Assembly: GCF_030160275.1 (NCBI RefSeq) | Contig: NZ_BSOA01000052.1 | Span: forward strand, 1-64,000 | Length of the DNA stretch: 64,000 nt | Source: Dyella flagellata | GTDB taxonomy: Bacteria; Pseudomonadota; Gammaproteobacteria; Xanthomonadales; Rhodanobacteraceae | Reading direction: 5' to 3' | Shown here: positions 25,777 to 34,731 of the stretch, in pieces | Layout of the letters: every line of letters begins with the position of its first letter | How positions within the stretch are numbered: position 1 is the stretch's first letter | The notes under the pieces: model-generated | Databases searched by the model: none | What the model was told of the DNA's origin: nothing | The model's input: the letters and a program-made list of their open reading frames with translations, nothing else | Program-made: the position numbers and the translations under genes

Positions 25777-26676
25777 ATGTGTTTGTGCCACGAATCACGC
25801 CACCCAGATCACGACTTGGTTCCGTCGCGCTACGCGACGCGTATCGGCGAAATCGACGTACTAGTGATCAGCGATGGCGCGTTACCGATACCTGCCGATA
25901 TCTTGGGCACCAACGTCGATTCTGCCGTCCGGGACGCCGCACTGCGCGAGAGATTTCTACCGGACGTGATCGATTGGGGGCTGAACGTGGTCGTGGTTCA
26001 CAGTGGCGGTCGAACGATCCTCATCGACGCTGGGGTGGGGTTGGAGATGCCGGACGCCACGCGGGCGGGGCGGTTGGCCCTGCGGCTGAAGGGTGCCGGC
26101 ATCGATCCCGCGTCCGTGACTGACGTAGTGGCAACTCACATCCACATGGATCACATTGGCGGGCTGCTCGACCAGCGACTGAGGAGTCAGATGCGTCCGG
26201 ACCTGCGGGTTCATGTGTCGCATACGGATATCGAGTTCTTTAAGTCACCCGATTTCTCTCACAACACGTTTGGTGGAATTCAGGACATCATCCGGTCGAG
26301 CGCCCGGAAGTTCCTGGATGCGTACAAGGCCGAGCTGCGGCCATTTGATAAGCAGCACGAGGTTGCACCCGGGGTCGTCGTTACTCTCACCGGCGGCCAC
26401 ACCCCAGGGCACAGCGTGGTCCGCGTGTCGTCCGGCGGCGAGCGGCTGACCTTCGCCGGCGACGCAGTCGTCCCAGTGGGGGTCGACTGTCCCGAATGGC
26501 AAAATGCGTTCGATCACGAACCTGAAGAAGCGACTCGCGTCCGGATGCGCCTCCTGCGGGAGGCGGCCTCGACCGGTGAATTGTTCCTGGCCAGCCACTT
26601 GTCGTTCCCATCGCTCGGCCGCGTCGCGGCCGCTGGCAAAGCGTTTAGATATGTACCTGCCAACTGGGCGTACTGA
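25777..26676 (+). CDS. MBL-fold metallo-hydrolase (paralogue 1)
   Basis: 299 aa. Metallo-beta-lactamase fold with the metal motif THIHMDHIGG, a later metal ligand in GGHTPGHSVV and Asp in FAGDAVV; the terminal HLSFPSLGR supplies the last His. The N-terminal half (SRYATRIGEIDVLVISDGAL, NVVVVHSGGRTILIDAGVG) is the standard first half of the fold. AGGAG lies 7 bases before the ATG. It is clearly homologous over its length to the protein at 33571-34485. The family includes lactonases, hydrolases and glyoxalase-like enzymes; substrate unknown, no signal peptide. The genes around it (Ohr, DoxX, chloroperoxidase remnant) suggest detoxification. Confidence 0.88.
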   Translation: MCLCHESRHPDHDLVPSRYATRIGEIDVLVISDGALPIPADILGTNVDSAVRDAALRERFLPDVIDWGLNVVVVHSGGRTILIDAGVGLEMPDATRAGRLALRLKGAGIDPASVTDVVATHIHMDHIGGLLDQRLRSQMRPDLRVHVSHTDIEFFKSPDFSHNTFGGIQDIIRSSARKFLDAYKAELRPFDKQHEVAPGVVVTLTGGHTPGHSVVRVSSGGERLTFAGDAVVPVGVDCPEWQNAFDHEPEEATRVRMRLLREAASTGELFLASHLSFPSLGRVAAAGKAFRYVPANWAY

Positions 26677-26689
26677 ACGCGTGCTGTTG

Positions 26690-26900
26690 AAGAACCACTT
26701 GGCAGAGGGCCCAGAGTCCAGGTGCTTTCGCTGACAACATCAGAACACCGTTGGTGATCGTAATGTTCTTCAACAGCGTCAGGTGCTGCGCCCGTACTTT
26801 CAAGGAGTGGCGCGGCACTGGCCATCGAGCCCCAAAAGTCAACGCAGTCGCCCGGCGGCCGCCGACAGGTAAGCAGTAAAATCGTCACAAGCTGGCTGCC
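26690..26900 (-). pseudogene. DoxX-family C-terminal remnant, frameshifted
   Basis: On the minus strand, 26842-26645 reads QHLTLLKNITITNGVLMLSA then KAPGLW, matching the end of DoxX-family membrane proteins (helix LKN-GG-LLL followed by GPG). The preceding FWGSMAS is in another frame, as expected for the HRFWGL segment of the same family. The N-terminal two thirds of the gene is not found, so this is a fragment. An intact DoxX-like gene is at 38736. Confidence 0.5.
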
Positions 26901-27312
26901 TGTTTGGCTCGCCATGGCATGGAGCGAACGGCCAAATCATCTTGGTCGGAGCGGTGCCGCCCATCATGGTGAAGAACGCCGACAACCCTGGTGCAACTCC
27001 CATCGAAATATTCGATGACCTCAGGCAGCTACTCGCGGCCAATCGTGCCCAGTTCTTTATCAGCGTCCCCGCAGGGCCGTTCTATGGATTCAATCGGAGC
27101 GGAGCCCAAGAATTCAGCAGGAATCACAAACAGCTGGTGGCGGCAGGCCATGATGGGCAGCGCGAAGGCTCACCCTAATTGCATCAAGGCCTTCTCAGAG
27201 ACCGACTCCTCCGAGGATCTAAAGAAGATCATGCGGCCGACGTTGGTGTTGCGTGGTGACGATGACCCGGCGGTTCGATACAAAGTCAAAGTTCAGCTCT
27301 CCCATACGCGCT
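26840..27312 (+). pseudogene. Non-heme chloroperoxidase-like alpha/beta hydrolase remnant, frameshifted
   Basis: Three frames must be joined. Around 26910-26935 RHGMERTAK is read in one frame. From about 26939 LVGAVPPIMVKNADNPG and FFISVPAGPFYGFNRSG follow in a second. From about 27125 NSWWRQAMMGSAKAHPNC, IKAFSETDSSEDLKKI and LVLRGDDDPAV continue in a third. In that order these are the cap and C-terminal half of arylesterase/chloroperoxidase-type hydrolases. The catalytic Ser elbow lies in the missing or degraded 5' part, and the C-terminal His region is lost after 27312. It cannot make a normal enzyme. Confidence 0.75.
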
Positions 27313-27725
27313 AACGACATGGTGAACCAATATTTAATGACACGCATCTGATGCAAGATGGACCACCGTATTGAATCAACCATAAACAATGCATCCTGGA
27401 GATCGATACCTGTTTGTTTTTCGAGCAACCACGCCATACACAACAACAAAGTTTCAAGCGGTTTCTTTAGCCCGTTTGCGCTCATCGGTACGCCGACGAC
27501 AATGATCGACATAGCAAAAGACGTGGCGGACTTTTCAATTGAGCCTACACCATTACGCATTCCTCTCAGCTCTCGCCGTGAATCGGCTTCTGACGTAATC
27601 ATACGTAATGGCCTCACAAAGAGCGCAGTAGCGCGGAATGCGCCATACGCATTCAACACGTAATTGGGCGCGTTAAGTAGAACAGTAAGCGCAATGAAGC
27701 CAAGTAAGTAGCTGGTTGGCATCAA
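27219..27725 (-). CDS. Possible hypothetical membrane protein, doubtful
   Basis: 168 aa. The N-terminus PTSYLLGFIALTVLLNAPNY is hydrophobic and a second apolar stretch is SFAMSIIVVGVP. I do not recognise it. Its last ~30 codons lie antisense to the chloroperoxidase remnant, which suggests that at least its 3' end is accidental. No clear ribosome-binding site precedes 27725. It lies in AT-richer decayed sequence and may be a gene fragment or a chance frame. Confidence 0.25.
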   Translation of the reverse strand: MMPTSYLLGFIALTVLLNAPNYVLNAYGAFRATALFVRPLRMITSEADSRRELRGMRNGVGSIEKSATSFAMSIIVVGVPMSANGLKKPLETLLLCMAWLLEKQTGIDLQDALFMVDSIRWSILHQMRVIKYWFTMSLARMGELNFDFVSNRRVIVTTQHQRRPHDLL

Positions 27726-28141
27726 TCATCATGTTGTACATAGAACAACAATCCAGACTGGGTGCTTTCATCACCATGGAATGCTTGAATCCATGGCGAT
27801 TGCGATCAAGAAGTCATTCGCACATCGACTGTTTGTGCCCGCATCGATTAGATGCGATATCCCTGGGCAGCCTATCTTGTCTCATGTAGTTCGTACCTAT
27901 CCTGCAGAAGTCGAGCAGCCTCACCAGCTCCCCTCCCTGAGAAAATCAAACACAGGCACACGGCGTCGAGCGCACAGTCCCTTCAAGTCATCTGAAGCAG
28001 GGCGGACCATGTGCCGAATTACGTATCCACCCCTCCAAGACCCATTCGATTGATGCCACACAAGCAACACCGTGAGTCCTTTGCCATGTCTACAAGTGCA
28101 TTCGGTGCGTGATCACAATGGACCCACACCGAGAAGGCGCC
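27726..28141. other. Gene-free leader of the efflux operon
   Basis: About 416 bases. An inverted repeat CGCATC-GATTA-GATGCG at 27840-27856 could be a regulator site. A 90-codon frame at 27781-28053 has no recognisable features and I do not call it a gene. AGAAGG at 28131-28136 is the ribosome-binding site of the next gene. Confidence 0.4.
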
Positions 28142-29632
28142 ATGACCCGTATGGAAAAAATCATTTTCGCGTGTGTCGGTTACGTGGCACTTGCCTTGGC
28201 GATGACCCTTGCTCTTGCGGGCTGCACAATATCGAACGACGTCCGCCCACCAACGCTTGCATCAACCGCAGCGGCCGAACGGTCGCGCGACGCCACCGTG
28301 GCGACCTCCCCCACGTTGACTGACAAAGCGCCACCCTCCGAATGGTGGCAACTTTTTGGCGATGCCACGCTGACGACCCTGGAAAATGAGGCATTGGCAT
28401 CCAATCTGGACTTGCAAGCAGCGACGGCACACGTTGACGAGAGCCGTGCTCAACTTGGGTTGGCCAACGCATCACGGCGGCCACAGCTTGCTGCAGAGGC
28501 TGACTACACGCGGTCTGGAATCAGCCAGCATTCTGCCTTGGCCGAACTCGGTGCGCCCTCAAGTGCATTCAATACGTGGGACTTGGGTCTAGAAGTGAGT
28601 TGGGAAGTGGACCTGTGGGGTTACCTTCGTCACCTGAGTGAATCGGCGAACGCCCGTCTACAAGCCAGCGAATTCGATAGGGCGTCGGCCAAAGTCTCAG
28701 TTGCTGGCGACGTGGCGCGTACCTACCTGTTGCTGCGTGGTACGCAAGCACAAATCAACATCACCGAGCAGAATCGTCAGGTTGCCGAACACCTGCGCCA
28801 GTTGGCCGAAAGTCGCCTGCAGAACGGCGTAGCGACCCGCTTCGACGTAGCATCGGCTCGCGCCGATGTGGCCAGTATCGATGCCCGCCTATCACAACTC
28901 CATGAGCGGCGCGACGCTTTGATAAACGCGCTAACGCTACTTTTAGGCAAGCCGCCGCGGGACTTGGAAGCAAGTCTTGGCAGTGCGGCCATGCCATCCA
29001 TGCCGAAACAACTACCCATCGGAGTGCCTTCTGAACTGGCCCGCAATCGTCCAGATATCCTTCAAGCCGAAGCTCGCTTACGCGCTGCGGTTGCCGACGT
29101 CGGCGCGGCCAAGGCGGATTTCTATCCTCGAATCAGCTTGACGGGAAATCTCGGGGTTCAAGCGTTAGACCTGGGCGATCTGGGGAGCTGGAACTCGCGG
29201 CAGTTTTCCTTCGGTCCGACGCTTTATCTTCCGATCTTTCAAGGTGGGCGGCTCGAGCGCAATCTCGAACTAAGTGAGGCCCAGCAACATCTGGCAGGCG
29301 TCGCCTACCTGAAGACAGTCCTGAACGCATGGCACGAGGTTGACGATGCGCTCGACGCCTATACGACTGAAGTCAAGCGACACGATCAACTTCAAGAAGC
29401 TCTGGCGCAAAACCAAACCGCACTCGACGTCGCGCTGCGTGCATATCAGCAAGGAACCGCCGACTTCACCACCGTCTTGGTATCAAGGCGATCATTACTG
29501 GCCAGTCAGGCAGAGCTGACTGATTGCACAACTGCGTCCGCGTTATCGGTCGTTTCACTCTATCGAGCACTGGGCGGCGGCTGGTCGCCTGAGTTTCTGA
29601 CCGCGTCGACGGCTAGTGGGAGTCGCAAATGA
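28142..29632 (+). CDS. Outer-membrane efflux lipoprotein, NodT/TolC family
   Basis: 496 aa. A lipoprotein signal peptide ends in the lipobox LAGC (after VALALAMTLA), so the protein is probably lipid-anchored in the outer membrane. Two outer-membrane-efflux repeats follow, with long helices (EWWQLFGDATLTTLENEALA; RPDILQAEARLRAAVADVGA; DFYPRISLTGNLG). The length is usual for NodT-type factors. The start at 28142 has AGAAGG at 5-base spacing; 28109 would put an unlikely extension before the signal peptide. The stop overlaps the MFS gene (ATGA). It forms the exit duct for the EmrAB-like pump encoded next. Confidence 0.93.
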   Translation: MTRMEKIIFACVGYVALALAMTLALAGCTISNDVRPPTLASTAAAERSRDATVATSPTLTDKAPPSEWWQLFGDATLTTLENEALASNLDLQAATAHVDESRAQLGLANASRRPQLAAEADYTRSGISQHSALAELGAPSSAFNTWDLGLEVSWEVDLWGYLRHLSESANARLQASEFDRASAKVSVAGDVARTYLLLRGTQAQINITEQNRQVAEHLRQLAESRLQNGVATRFDVASARADVASIDARLSQLHERRDALINALTLLLGKPPRDLEASLGSAAMPSMPKQLPIGVPSELARNRPDILQAEARLRAAVADVGAAKADFYPRISLTGNLGVQALDLGDLGSWNSRQFSFGPTLYLPIFQGGRLERNLELSEAQQHLAGVAYLKTVLNAWHEVDDALDAYTTEVKRHDQLQEALAQNQTALDVALRAYQQGTADFTTVLVSRRSLLASQAELTDCTTASALSVVSLYRALGGGWSPEFLTASTASGSRK

Positions 29633-31230
29633 CAGCCCCTGCGTCCGCCCAAATGGCGGAACAAAGGAATCATCCATCGATAGAAGCTCCTGAGTCGGTG
29701 TTTGGCGTTCGTCTGGCCATCGGCCTGCTCGGGGTGCTGCTAGCAGCCATGGTGTCTGGACTAAACAATCGTGTCCCCGGCTTGGTCTTGGCTGATTTGC
29801 AGGGTGCCCTAGGCGTTGGCTACGACGATGGATCCTGGCTAAGCACCGCCTATGCCGCAGGCGAACTGGTTGCTATGCCTTTTGCGTCCTGGTTCGCAGT
29901 CACCTTTTCGCTGCGGCGCTTCCACCTCACCATACTGTCGGCAGCATTAGCGCTGGCAGCGCTTATCCCATTTGTGCACGAGCTACATTTGCTACTGGCC
30001 CTGCGTGCCCTCCAAGGCCTCTTTTCAGGCGCGCTGATTCCGTTGCTGATGATGTGTGCGTTGCGCTTCCTGCCAATGTCCCTCCGATTGCATGGCCTGG
30101 CACTGTACGCGTTGACCTCGACGTTCTCGCCTAATATCGCGCTATACCTCGCGACACTAACGGTAGATCGGTTAGCCGACTGGCGTTGGGCCTACTGGCA
30201 CGTGATTCCCATTGGCATAGTGGCAATGGCACTGGTTGCTTGGGGCCTTCCGAAGGCGCCCACGGCTCTACCGCGCTTGAAGAGTGCCGATTGGGCAGGT
30301 ATGGCGCTCGGCGTTCCTGGTTTGACGTTACTCGTCGTGGGTTTGGACCAAGGGGTTCGCCTAGACTGGTTCCATTCGCCGATAGTCACCGCGTCACTTC
30401 TGACCGGAACGATCCTCACTGCGTTGTTCATGGCGTGCGAATGGAGGCACCCTGCACCATTCATCAAGCTGCAGATGCTCCAGCGCCGCAATTTGGGAGT
30501 AGGCTTCAGCGTGTTCGTCTTGCTACTGATTATCGGTGGCACTGCAGTCACGCTGCCTGCCAACGTACTTGGACAGCTGCAGGGCTTTCGTCTTGAGCAA
30601 AGTATGGACATTGGCCTGATCGTCGGGCTACCCCAGCTGGTGTTGGGATCGTGTGTGGCAATGCTGCTTTATCAGCGCTGGATCGATGCCCGCCATATCT
30701 TTGCAGCGGGACTCGCCTGCCTTGCGACCGCATGTTGGCTGGGAAGCTTTATTACAAGCGATTGGATGGTGGCTCAGTTCATCGACCCGGAAGCCCTGTA
30801 CACGCTAGGGCTGCCTATGACGATTATTCCCCTGCTGTTCCTGGCAACAAGCGTCGTGCAACAGCCGGAGGGCCCATATGTTTCCGGCATCGTCAATCTC
30901 TTTCGCGCACTAAGTGCCACACTTGGCAGCGCCGTGATCGGTCAACTTTCGGTAGTACGTAACCGCTTTCACACCGAAATGCTACTCGACCAGGCAGGCC
31001 ATTTGGCCGCCCGACTGCCTTCTGACGATGCCCGCTGGGCATCAATGCCGTCGATCGTCGCACAGCAAGCCGGCGTGCTGGCCACCGCCGATGTCTATCG
31101 CGCTTTAGGACTCCTGGCTCTGTTGTTGATTCCAGTTGTATTGAATCTCCAGTACATCCCAGCACCCACGACGATCACCCGTCCGACCATTTCGCCTTCG
31201 ACCACACCACCGGCAAGCGCAGCCTCCTGA
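29629..31230 (+). CDS. DHA2-family MFS efflux pump (EmrB-like)
   Basis: 533 aa with about 14 membrane helices. The first segment LGVLLAAMVSGLNNRVPGLV and VGYDDGSWLSTAYAAGELVA are the early EmrB region, although the usual LDxTIVN motif reads LNNRVPG, so this is an atypical branch. The central and C-terminal halves keep the family pattern (GALIPLLMMCALRF; GPYVSGIVNLFRALSATLGS). It exports hydrophobic compounds with proton antiport. It overlaps the upstream outer-membrane factor by 4 bases and lies 28 bases before the membrane-fusion protein, making a complete tripartite system. Substrate unknown. Confidence 0.9.
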   Translation: MTAPASAQMAEQRNHPSIEAPESVFGVRLAIGLLGVLLAAMVSGLNNRVPGLVLADLQGALGVGYDDGSWLSTAYAAGELVAMPFASWFAVTFSLRRFHLTILSAALALAALIPFVHELHLLLALRALQGLFSGALIPLLMMCALRFLPMSLRLHGLALYALTSTFSPNIALYLATLTVDRLADWRWAYWHVIPIGIVAMALVAWGLPKAPTALPRLKSADWAGMALGVPGLTLLVVGLDQGVRLDWFHSPIVTASLLTGTILTALFMACEWRHPAPFIKLQMLQRRNLGVGFSVFVLLLIIGGTAVTLPANVLGQLQGFRLEQSMDIGLIVGLPQLVLGSCVAMLLYQRWIDARHIFAAGLACLATACWLGSFITSDWMVAQFIDPEALYTLGLPMTIIPLLFLATSVVQQPEGPYVSGIVNLFRALSATLGSAVIGQLSVVRNRFHTEMLLDQAGHLAARLPSDDARWASMPSIVAQQAGVLATADVYRALGLLALLLIPVVLNLQYIPAPTTITRPTISPSTTPPASAAS

Positions 31231-31258
31231 CCCTCTTCTTCTCGGTACGAGACACTCC

Positions 31259-32254
31259 ATGGCAACGAACACTCGCTTTCGCATCATGGTCGGCGCTATT
31301 GCCGCCTTTGCTCTGGTCGGCGCATTTATAATTTTGAATCACTCCGAATCTAGTGGGTCCGAACAGAGAACCGATGACGCATACGTGCAGGCCGACTTTA
31401 CCGTCATCGCTCCCCAAGTAGCCGGTGTTATTACCCGCCTGGCAGTGCAGGAGAACCAGGAGGTCCGGGCCGGCGCCCCCCTCGTAAACATCGATGAACG
31501 TGATCTACGCATCGCTGCCGACAGCGCAAAGGCGACCGCTGACGGCCTGCAGGGTCAGCTAGAGCAACAGCAGAGCATGATTGCGGAAGCTCGTGCGATG
31601 GTCGCGGCGTCTGGTGCCAACTTAAAGCTCGCCGAGGCCAATCGGAATCGCTTCACGAACCTCGCTCGTGATGGCTCCGGCACGGTTCAAGCCCGCCAAC
31701 AAGCGGAAGCAGCATGGGAAATCCAGCGGGCCACGCTTGAGCGCGACCGTGCGGCACTTCGAGCGGCAGTGCAGCAAGTGGCCATTCTCCAGGCCAACCT
31801 GGACAGGGCCAAGGCCGCCAAGGCGGATGCTGATCTGAAGTTGTCCTATGCAACGATCGTTGCGCCGATTAGCGGCTTTGTGGCGCAGCGCAAAGCCCGA
31901 GTCGGGGCATACACGCATGTGGGCGAACCGCTGCTAACCCTGGTACCGCTCGATGCTGTTTACGTTGAAGCGAATTTTCGCGAAACACAGCTTGCCCGCT
32001 TGCGCGTCGGCCAGCTGGCGGACATCACCGTCGATGCCTTGCCAGGCACGCACCTCAAAGGCTCGGTCGAAAGCTTGGGTCCTGCCAGCGGCGTCAGCTT
32101 CTCTGCCGTACCAGCCCATAACGCCACCGGGAACTTCACCAAGATTGTGCAACGCCTACCCGTTCGCATCCGTCTCGATCCGGGCCAGGATGACATCCGA
32201 CGGCTACGCGTAGGCATGTCGGTCCGCCCCAGTATCAGAGTCGACCCTAGCTGA
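31259..32254 (+). CDS. HlyD/EmrA-type membrane-fusion protein
   Basis: 331 aa. One N-terminal membrane anchor (IMVGAIAAFALVGAFIIL), then DDAYVQADFTVIAPQVAGVI and the lipoyl half VQENQEVRAGAPLVNIDERD. A long coiled coil (about 80-190) follows, then the second lipoyl half LKLSYATIVAPISGFVAQRK, and the barrel domain with VEANFRETQLARLRVGQ. This is the periplasmic adaptor joining the DHA2 pump to the outer-membrane factor. The gene order (duct, pump, adaptor) is unusual compared with emrAB but common in proteobacterial operons of this type. Confidence 0.93.
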   Translation: MATNTRFRIMVGAIAAFALVGAFIILNHSESSGSEQRTDDAYVQADFTVIAPQVAGVITRLAVQENQEVRAGAPLVNIDERDLRIAADSAKATADGLQGQLEQQQSMIAEARAMVAASGANLKLAEANRNRFTNLARDGSGTVQARQQAEAAWEIQRATLERDRAALRAAVQQVAILQANLDRAKAAKADADLKLSYATIVAPISGFVAQRKARVGAYTHVGEPLLTLVPLDAVYVEANFRETQLARLRVGQLADITVDALPGTHLKGSVESLGPASGVSFSAVPAHNATGNFTKIVQRLPVRIRLDPGQDDIRRLRVGMSVRPSIRVDPS

Positions 32255-32641
32255 CACCCCGTCACGCCGAGCCACATGGACCCCAACTTGAATTGAAGTG
32301 CTTATTGGCTTCGCCCTGCCGTCACAGAAGCAGCCACTGAAACGTCTATCCGGTTAGAGCCACCAAAGCGTCAGTATTGTGGCGGAGTCGGAAGCATCTC
32401 CCGGCGCGAATGCTTGTCTTTATCGACTTGATAGCTTCAGCAACTTGCACCTTGAATCTTGAATACGTGAGCGGACTAGCCCCGACTTTGTCCGCACCAT
32501 TGATCGCAGCGAGTACAACAAACATGACGAGGGCTACTTTGCGGGTTTTTCTTTACGTGACAGCTCGTTCAGGGCGCGACGATTGGTGCATTGCAGGCAA
32601 CACCGTGAGCCCATTGGCGGCTCTACCAGTAATTGGCCACC
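32255..32641. other. Interval with a short LysR-like coding remnant
   Basis: 387 bases. At about 32380-32440 the plus strand reads RSRKHLPARMLVFIDLIAS, close to the end of LysR-family effector domains (LPARVRxFIDFL). No upstream LysR sequence is present; it abuts the pump adaptor gene. The rest shows no gene. The fragment is too short to be sure. Confidence 0.35.
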
Positions 32642-32896
32642 ATGCCTAGCATCAACAAAGCAGACACTTTCGGCGTCAACGAAAGGGCAGGTTTCCGCAT
32701 GCAACTGGAAAACAGCGACTGGCTTGTTGAAACATCCTCGATTGACGACTCGTATCTGTTGGTTGTCCTGCATGGGACAACTCATCTGGATATCGCCTTC
32801 TATGGCTTCTTTCACCTGATGAGGTTCACCCGCCGTATGACAGAAAATGCTGGTGTTCGAACGGCTGTCTTTGCCCATGAAAGCATTCTCGCCTGA
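32642..32896 (+). CDS. Small hypothetical protein upstream of the peroxidase gene
   Basis: 84 aa from the ATG at 32642 (a TTG at 32633 is also possible). Sequence features: SDWLVETSSIDDSYLLVVLH and FYGFFHLMRFTRR, with a mixed hydrophobic centre and no signal peptide. I do not recognise it. It ends 8 bases before the ohr-like start, which supports a real coupled gene, but no strong ribosome-binding site is seen and a minus-strand frame overlaps it fully. Confidence 0.35.
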   Translation: MPSINKADTFGVNERAGFRMQLENSDWLVETSSIDDSYLLVVLHGTTHLDIAFYGFFHLMRFTRRMTENAGVRTAVFAHESILA

Positions 32897-32904
32897 GGCC
32901 AACC

Positions 32905-33396
32905 ATGGCTAGCCAGAACCGCCCCCCCATCACCCTGCTCGACAAACACCACGGGCCGGATTTCCTCCCACTATACACGGCGACCGTACACGCCACGGGC
33001 GGCGAATCAAAACATGGACGCGCCTCCGGTGTTGTTCGCTCCGACGACGGAGTCCTGGACCTGCAACTCCGGATGCCGGAACAGTTGGGTGGTGAAGGCG
33101 GCGGCACTAATCCGGAGCAGTTGTTCGCAGCCGGCTACGCTGCGTGCTTTCACGGTGCCCTCAGCCTGCTCGCTGAGCGAGGGCGCATCGATATCCCGGA
33201 CGCGGAGGTGGTCGCCTCGATCACATTCGGCAGGGACCCGATGGACGGCCTGTTTGCACTCATGGCGGAAATCCGCATTCGCTTGCCTGGGGTCGATCGG
33301 GCGATTGCTGAAGAGCTGGTGCGCAATACGGAGCGCATTTGTCCTTACACGAAGATGGCCAAGTCCGGGATTAGTTGCGTCATTTTCCTCGAATGA
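32905..33396 (+). CDS. Ohr/OsmC-family organic hydroperoxide resistance protein
   Basis: 163 aa. The OsmC fold is shown by the central motif NPEQLFAAGYAACFHGAL with the peroxidatic Cys, and the second Cys in RICPYTKMAKSG. ATVHATGGESKHGRASG in the N-terminal strands is typical of Ohr. The two Cys reduce organic hydroperoxides using lipoyl-dependent partners. It is slightly longer than usual (about 140) because of an N-terminal extension (ASQNRPPITLLDKHHGPDF). It stands between an efflux operon and an MBL hydrolase; a joint role in xenobiotic or peroxide stress is plausible. No OhrR gene is seen nearby. Confidence 0.9.
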   Translation: MASQNRPPITLLDKHHGPDFLPLYTATVHATGGESKHGRASGVVRSDDGVLDLQLRMPEQLGGEGGGTNPEQLFAAGYAACFHGALSLLAERGRIDIPDAEVVASITFGRDPMDGLFALMAEIRIRLPGVDRAIAEELVRNTERICPYTKMAKSGISCVIFLE

Positions 33397-33570
33397 TGAT
33401 TGCATCAAATGCACTGGTATTTTGGATCGACTTTTGACGTGTAGAGCCTCATAGCTTTCATTCCCCTACTGAAGTCCCGGTGGATAGGATCGCCCCGAAA
33501 GGAGCTGGACATCAAACCATCGGCGACGAAGTAGCAAAACCGCCATAGGCAACATGAACTGGAGTCAAAA

Positions 33571-34485
33571 ATGAGCGTAGTAACGAACATCTCGCACCCC
33601 ACGAAAGCGGCGTCCGATGAATTGGTTCCATCGCGTTATTCGCTGCGAGTGGGCGATATTGAAGTGCTCGTGATCAGCGATGGTGTGTTTTCGCTGTCGG
33701 CTTCGACGCTGGCCACTAATGTGGAACCGGCCGACCTGTCGGCTTGGCTAACTGCCAGACTTGAGTCAGTGGACGAGTACAAGTGGCCACTGAACGTAGT
33801 CGTGGTACGTAGCGGTGACCGGACCGTGCTCATCGACTCTGGCGTGGGGGAGGAGTTCCCTGACGCTCCACGCGTCGGCAAATTGATCGCGCGACTGGAC
33901 GCCGCCGGAATCGATCCTGCATCCATAACTGATGTGGTGATCACGCACCTGCACGTTGACCATGTTGGCGGCCTGCTTTCAGAAGGGTTGAGGAGCCGGT
34001 TGCGTCCCAACGTACCGATTCACTTGGCGGCCGCTGAAGTCGCGTTCTGGACGTCACCCGACTTTTCCCAGAACACATTTGGCGGGTTCCCTGATGTGCT
34101 GGAATCAGCCGAAAGTCGATTTGTCGATATGTATCGCGGCCAGCTGCGCCCCTTTGAGACTGAGTTCGAAGTGGCGCCAGGCGTGGTCGCCTGTTGCGTC
34201 GGCGGCCACACTCGCGGACACAGCGTGGTCCACATTGCGTCCGGCGGCGACCGGCTGACATTCCTCGGTGATTCGGTGTTCGAGAATCACTTCGATCATC
34301 CCGACTGGCACAACGCATTCGACCACGACCCCGAAGAGGCGGTCCGCGTGCGTCTCGCGCTTCTGCGAAAGCTGGCAGCCAGCGGTGAGTCGGTGCTGGC
34401 CGCTCACCTGCCATTCCCATCTGTCGGACGTGTCGCAGTCAACGGCGACGTCTTCCGCTGGATACCGACCCCCTGGGACTACTGA
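33571..34485 (+). CDS. MBL-fold metallo-hydrolase (paralogue 2)
   Basis: 304 aa. Same architecture as 25777-26676: SRYSLRVGDIEVLVISDGVF, NVVVVRSGDRTVLIDSGVG, metal motif THLHVDHVGG, PDFSQNTFGG, GGHTRGHSVVHIASGGDRLT, FLGDSVF and HLPFPSVGR. GGAGTCAAAA precedes the ATG, close to the GGAGTCAAAC of paralogue 1, so leader and gene share ancestry. No signal peptide, so cytoplasmic. The two copies differ most at the N-terminus and in the 60-75 region. Substrate unknown. A strong terminator follows at 34562. Confidence 0.88.
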   Translation: MSVVTNISHPTKAASDELVPSRYSLRVGDIEVLVISDGVFSLSASTLATNVEPADLSAWLTARLESVDEYKWPLNVVVVRSGDRTVLIDSGVGEEFPDAPRVGKLIARLDAAGIDPASITDVVITHLHVDHVGGLLSEGLRSRLRPNVPIHLAAAEVAFWTSPDFSQNTFGGFPDVLESAESRFVDMYRGQLRPFETEFEVAPGVVACCVGGHTRGHSVVHIASGGDRLTFLGDSVFENHFDHPDWHNAFDHDPEEAVRVRLALLRKLAASGESVLAAHLPFPSVGRVAVNGDVFRWIPTPWDY

Positions 34486-34561
34486 GGTCTGGTCATGCCG
34501 ATGAAACTTCGGCTCGGGTGAACGCATGAGCTTTTCGCGGATCGCCATGCGCAAAGAAATG

Positions 34562-34588
34562 GGCCGCCCAAACGGGGCGGCCTTTTTT
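34562..34588 (+). terminator. Rho-independent terminator after MBL paralogue 2
   Basis: GGCCGCCC (34562-34569), loop AAACG, GGGCGGCC (34575-34582), then six T. Perfect 8-bp stem. A decayed copy of this stretch with its 40-base lead-in lies at 40297-40362. Confidence 0.92.
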
Positions 34589-34731
34589 CATTAGTGGCTG
34601 CGCGCAGGCCTGAACATGTTGATTCTCTAAGGCACACTGGTGGTCGATTGATGTCTTACAGGCAGAACACTTCATTCCGTTCGGTGCTTGCCGCCGACTG
34701 CTTTCGCCACACTGTATGCGTGTCTGGCGGA

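Noticed and set aside
27781-28053. 90-codon frame upstream of the efflux operon
   Set aside because: No recognisable domain, unusual composition (Pro/Arg/Ser), no good start signal.
29629-31230. Calling the pump emrB by name
   Set aside because: The usual LDxTIVN motif near the N-terminus is changed to LNNRVPG, so only the family is assigned.
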